DNA of 64,000 bases from Micromonospora chalcea (GTDB lineage Bacteria > Actinomycetota > Actinomycetes > Mycobacteriales > Micromonosporaceae): NCBI RefSeq assembly GCF_002926165.1, contig NZ_MAGP01000100.1:31043-95042 (forward strand), written 5' to 3'. This document shows positions 61,006 through 64,000 of this stretch, piece after piece (the first letter of the stretch is position 1; each line of letters begins with the position of its first letter). The notes below the pieces were generated by a model that was given only the letters and a program-made list of their open reading frames with translations, did not search any database and was not told where the DNA came from. The position numbers were made by a program, and so were the translations under genes.

Positions 61006-62298
61006 TCAGCGCTCCAGGATGGCTGTCACGCCCTGCCCACCGGCCGCGCAGATGGAGATCAGGCCGCGCCCGCTCCCCTTCTGATCAAGCAGCTTGGCCA
61101 GCGTGGCGACGATCCGGCCGCCGGTGGCGGCGAACGGGTGCCCGGCCGCCAGCGAGGAGCCGTTGACGTTGAGCTTCTCCCGGTCGATCGAGCCGAGCGG
61201 CGCGTCCAGGCCGAGGCGCTCCTTGCAGAACTCCGGCGACTCCCAGGCGGCGAGGGTGGCCAGCACCTGGGAGGCGAACGCCTCGTGGATCTCGTAGAAG
61301 TCGAAGTCCTGGAGGCTGAGCCCGGCCCGGGCCAGCATCCGGGGCACCGCGTACGTGGGGGCCATCAGCAGCCCCTCGTCGCCGTGCACGAAGTCGACGG
61401 CGGCGGTCTCGGACCAGGAGAACCAGGCGAGCACCGGCAGGTTGTGCGCCTTGGCCCACTCCTCGGACGCGAGCAGGACGGTCGACGCGCCGTCGGTGAG
61501 CGGCGAGGAGTTGCCGGCGGTCATGGTGGCCCGCTCGGCGTCCGCGCCGGAGGCGCCGAAGACCGGCTTGAGCGAGCCGAGCTTCTCCAGGCTGGTGTCC
61601 GGCCGCAGGTTCTGGTCGCGGGTCAGCCCCAGGTAGGGGGTCATCAGGTCGTCGAAGAACCCCTTGTCGTACGCGGCGGCGAGCCGCTGGTGCGAGCGCA
61701 GCGCGAGTTCGTCCTGCGTGGTCCGGTCGACGTTCCAGCGCAGCGCCGTCCGGGCCGCGTGCTCACCCATGGACAGTCCGGTACGCGGCTCGGCGTTGCG
61801 CGGGATCTCCGGCTTGAACGGCTGGTGCGGGCGCAGCTTCGCCGCGATCTTGAGCCGTTCGCCGAGCGTACGGGCGGAGTTGAGCTGGAGCAGGGTGCGC
61901 CGCATGTCCTCGTTGACGGCGAGTGGCGCGTCCGAGGTGGTGTCGACGCCACCGGCGATGCCGACCTCGATCTGCCCGAGGGCGATCTTGTTGGCGACCA
62001 GGATGGCGGCTTCCAGTCCGGTGCCGCATGCCTGCTGGATGTCGTACGCGGGGGTGTGCGGGTCGAGCCGGGAGCCGAGCACCACCTCACGGGTGAGGTT
62101 GAAGTCGCGGGAGTGCTTGAGCACCGCGCCGGCCACCACTTCGCCGACCCGCTCGCCGGCCAGCCCGAACCGGGCGACCAGCCCGTCGAGCGCCGCGCCG
62201 AGCATGTCGGCGTTCGACGCGTGCGCGTAGCGCGAGTTGGACCGGGCGAAGGGGATGCGGTTGCCCCCGATGACCGCGACCCGCCGGACACTCTGCAC
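61006..62298 (-). CDS. Acetyl-CoA acyltransferase (thiolase), FadA2-like
   Basis: 430 residues from a GTG after GGGAGG. The nucleophile Cys is in IQQACGTGLEAA, the His in YEIHEAFASQV, and the C-terminal Cys in SICAAGGQG. It catalyses thiolytic cleavage or condensation of 3-ketoacyl-CoA. It is divergent from fabG4; with the maoC-like gene this matches the mycobacterial fadA2-fabG4-htdX group. Confidence 0.94.
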   Translation of the reverse strand: MQSVRRVAVIGGNRIPFARSNSRYAHASNADMLGAALDGLVARFGLAGERVGEVVAGAVLKHSRDFNLTREVVLGSRLDPHTPAYDIQQACGTGLEAAILVANKIALGQIEVGIAGGVDTTSDAPLAVNEDMRRTLLQLNSARTLGERLKIAAKLRPHQPFKPEIPRNAEPRTGLSMGEHAARTALRWNVDRTTQDELALRSHQRLAAAYDKGFFDDLMTPYLGLTRDQNLRPDTSLEKLGSLKPVFGASGADAERATMTAGNSSPLTDGASTVLLASEEWAKAHNLPVLAWFSWSETAAVDFVHGDEGLLMAPTYAVPRMLARAGLSLQDFDFYEIHEAFASQVLATLAAWESPEFCKERLGLDAPLGSIDREKLNVNGSSLAAGHPFAATGGRIVATLAKLLDQKGSGRGLISICAAGGQGVTAILER

Positions 62299-62353
62299 GA
62301 TCGGCCTCCCTCGAAACTGTTGCCCGAACCCTACTCGCCAGTAGGCTACGCCT

Positions 62354-63712
62354 ATGACCGACAGGTACGCGAGCTTCGTCCAGACGGGGGCCGGTCGCGC
62401 GCTGGTCAAGCGCCTCGGGCTGCCCGATCCGCCTCGACTGCGCCGGCACACGCCGGGCGACCCGCTCGTTCCCGGGCCGGTCCTGCTCGGCTCCTCGACC
62501 GGAGGCCGGATCGCCGAGCCGACCGGCAAGATCCTGACCGCCGCCGGGGTCGAGCTGGCCGATCCGGTCGCCGCCCACGACGCCGACCGCCGCTTCGCGG
62601 CCCTGGTGTACGACGCCAGCGGCATCACCGACTCCACCGGGCTGCGCCAGCTGTACGACTTCTTCCACCCGCAGGCCCGCTCGCTGGTGCCGAGCGGCCG
62701 GGTGATCGTGCTGGGCACGCCGCCGGCCGAGTGCGGCTCCCCTCGGGAGGCTACCGCCCAGCGCGCGCTGGAGGGCCTGACCCGCAGCATCGGCAAGGAG
62801 TTCGGCCGGGGCGTCACGGCCCAACTGGTCTACGTGACACGCGAGGGTGACGCCGGTACCCCGGTGAGCCTGGAGTCCACGCTCCGGTTCCTGCTCTCCG
62901 GCCGGTCCGCGTACGTCTCGGGCCAGGTGATCCGGGTCGGCGCCGGCACCGCCGTCGCGCCGGCCGACTGGGACCGGCCGCTGGACGGGCAGGTGGTGCT
63001 GGTGACCGGCGCGGCGCGGGGCATCGGCGCGGCGCTGGCGAAGGTGCTGGCCCGCGACGGCGCGCAGGTGGTGGCGCTGGACATCCCCGCGGCCGGGGAC
63101 GAGCTGGCCGCCGTCGCCAACGACATCGGCGGCAGCGCGGTGCAGCTCGACCTGACCGCGCCGGATGCGCCGACCCGGCTGGCGGAGCACCTGGCGTCCC
63201 GGCACGGGCGGGTCGACGTGGTGGTGCACAACGCGGGCATCACCCGGGACAAGACGCTGGGCCGGATGGACGCCGACCGGTGGGACTCGGTGATCGACGT
63301 GAACCTGTCCAGCCAGGAGCGGATCAACGACGTACTGCTGGAACGCGACCTGATCCCGGCCGGCGGCCGGATCGTCTCGGTCTCGTCGATCGCCGGGATC
63401 GCCGGCAACCGGGGGCAGACCAACTACGCGACCAGCAAGGCCGGCGTGATCGGCCTGGTCGACTCGCTCTCCCCGGTGCTGCGCGAGCGCGGGATCAGCC
63501 TGAACGCGGTGGCGCCGGGCTTCATCGAGACGCGGCTGACCGCGCGTATCCCGTTGACCATCCGCGAGGCGGGACGGCGGATGAACAGCATGGCCCAGGG
63601 CGGCCTGCCGGTGGACGTGGCCGAGACGATCGGCTGGCTCTCCTGGCCGGCGAGCGGCGCGGTCAGCGGCAACGTGGTCCGGGTCTGCGGCCAGAGCCTC
63701 CTGGGGGCGTGA
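62354..63712 (+). CDS. High-molecular-weight 3-oxoacyl-ACP reductase (FabG4-like)
   Basis: 452 residues from ATG. Residues 1-200 form a degenerate Rossmann-type domain (VLLGSSTGGRIAE, TRSIGKEFGRG), and 215-452 are an active SDR: VLVTGAARGIGAALAKVLARDG, NAG at HNAGIT, SSIAG and YATSKAG (Tyr and Lys). It reduces 3-oxoacyl groups with NAD(P)H. Its stop overlaps the next ATG. Confidence 0.94.
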   Translation: MTDRYASFVQTGAGRALVKRLGLPDPPRLRRHTPGDPLVPGPVLLGSSTGGRIAEPTGKILTAAGVELADPVAAHDADRRFAALVYDASGITDSTGLRQLYDFFHPQARSLVPSGRVIVLGTPPAECGSPREATAQRALEGLTRSIGKEFGRGVTAQLVYVTREGDAGTPVSLESTLRFLLSGRSAYVSGQVIRVGAGTAVAPADWDRPLDGQVVLVTGAARGIGAALAKVLARDGAQVVALDIPAAGDELAAVANDIGGSAVQLDLTAPDAPTRLAEHLASRHGRVDVVVHNAGITRDKTLGRMDADRWDSVIDVNLSSQERINDVLLERDLIPAGGRIVSVSSIAGIAGNRGQTNYATSKAGVIGLVDSLSPVLRERGISLNAVAPGFIETRLTARIPLTIREAGRRMNSMAQGGLPVDVAETIGWLSWPASGAVSGNVVRVCGQSLLGA

Positions 63713-64000
63713 TGGCACCCCGTGACCACGAGGACGACGACCTGACCCTGCACGACCTGATCGAGGGCCCCACCCGCGACCTCACGGCCGCCCGAGCCGC
63801 CGCCCTGGCCCGCACCAACGCCGCCACCCGCCCCACCTCCGACGATCATGAAGTTGACGGCACTTCTGGAGATCCACAAGGCAGCCAACCTCATGATCGA
63901 CGGGGTGAAGGAGCGGTGGGGCGGCGGCGGGTGGAGTTGGACGGGCTGCCTGCCAGTGGGGCGCTTTATCGGCGGGCGCTACTCGGGGTCGTTCCGGGGG
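63712..64000 (+). CDS. MaoC-like dehydratase (HtdX-type), 5' part, cut by window end
   Basis: Open from ATG 63712 (TGATG overlap with fabG4) to the window end. The last part reads VELDGLPASGALYRRALLGV, the normal start of actinobacterial MaoC-like proteins after fabG4. The first 45 codons (DHEDDDLTLHDLIEGPTRDL) and a palindromic repeat lie between. Alternative starts are GTG at 63916 or 63931. Either the repeat is translated in frame or the true gene begins after it. Function (hydration of enoyl-CoA) is inferred from position and the short match. Confidence 0.6.
   Translation, partial: MAPRDHEDDDLTLHDLIEGPTRDLTAARAAALARTNAATRPTSDDHEVDGTSGDPQGSQPHDRRGEGAVGRRRVELDGLPASGALYRRALLGVVPG
63844..63898. 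repeat. 55-base palindromic repeat, copy 2, in an open reading frame
   Basis: Arms GATCATGAAGTTGACGGC (63844-63861) and GCAGCCAACCTCATGATC (63881-63898) pair over 18 bases with three mismatches around a 19-base loop. It is in reverse orientation to copy 1 and translates in frame as DHEVDGTSGDPQGSQPHD within the open frame before the maoC-like start. Confidence 0.85.

Overview
The window is very GC-rich actinobacterial chromosome, most likely from the Micromonosporaceae (Micromonospora or a close relative). That assignment is an inference from codon use, frequent GTG starts, many 4-base stop/start overlaps (ATGA, GTGA), a bldC gene with its usual neighbours, a carotenoid/photolyase cluster with a MerR-type regulator, and a TadA-type pilus operon. 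No phage, transposase or CRISPR array was seen. Almost all of the window is core chromosome with small accessory pieces.

Layout. 1-6.7 kb: a DIP1984-family gene, an ECF41 sigma factor divergent from its carboxymuconolactone decarboxylase partner with a well-matching ECF41 promoter, a DUF574 methyltransferase, a CxxC protein and a GH65 glycosidase/phosphorylase. 6-16.2 kb: a Tad/Flp-type pilus locus, with a prepilin peptidase on the minus strand and two exported proteins, CpaB-like, CpaE-like, TadA, TadB, TadC, a small pilin-like protein, TadE-like proteins, a TadG-like protein and a LysM protein on the plus strand. 16.2-20.6 kb: Rieske, crotonase, flavin disulfide reductase and serine hydrolase genes. 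20.7-27.5 kb: a carotenoid and light-response cluster (phr-crtB divergent from crtE-crtI-idi-merR). 28.4-28.8 kb: tRNA-Glu, tRNA-Asp and tRNA-Phe. 28.8-40.2 kb: accessory metabolism, including a dehydrogenase-Rid fusion, a cadI/arsI gene beside a gutted arsR, a substrate-binding lipoprotein whose two halves appear swapped, and a fatty-acid oxidation pair. 40.2-47.6 kb: bldC, a conserved hypothetical gene, valine dehydrogenase, DUF3073, purM and purF, with a two-gene radical-SAM RiPP cassette between DUF3073 and purM. 47.8-58.4 kb: a large Gly/Tyr-repeat membrane protein, comB, purL-purQ-purS, a trypsin-like protease, a YbjQ protein and purB. 58.4-64 kb: an ECF sigma factor with a membrane protein, then the fadA2-fabG4-maoC group, cut by the window end.

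How the genes work together. purM, purF, purL, purQ, purS and purB give six purine-synthesis genes in three groups within 13.5 kb. crtE, crtB, crtI and idi make phytoene and desaturate it to a lycopene-type product; a photolyase and a probable light/cobalamin-type regulator sit with them, and no cyclase is visible. The Tad genes form a near-continuous operon with overlapping reading frames.

The strongest candidates for something new are the RiPP precursor/maturase pair at 43.5-44.8 kb (three aromatic-x-Asn motifs in the precursor core), the apparently circularly permuted substrate-binding protein at 35.5-36.8 kb, a 55-base palindromic element present twice (once in frame with the start of the maoC-like gene), a 131-base structured intergenic element at 20.7 kb, and the arsR remnant at 33.4 kb.
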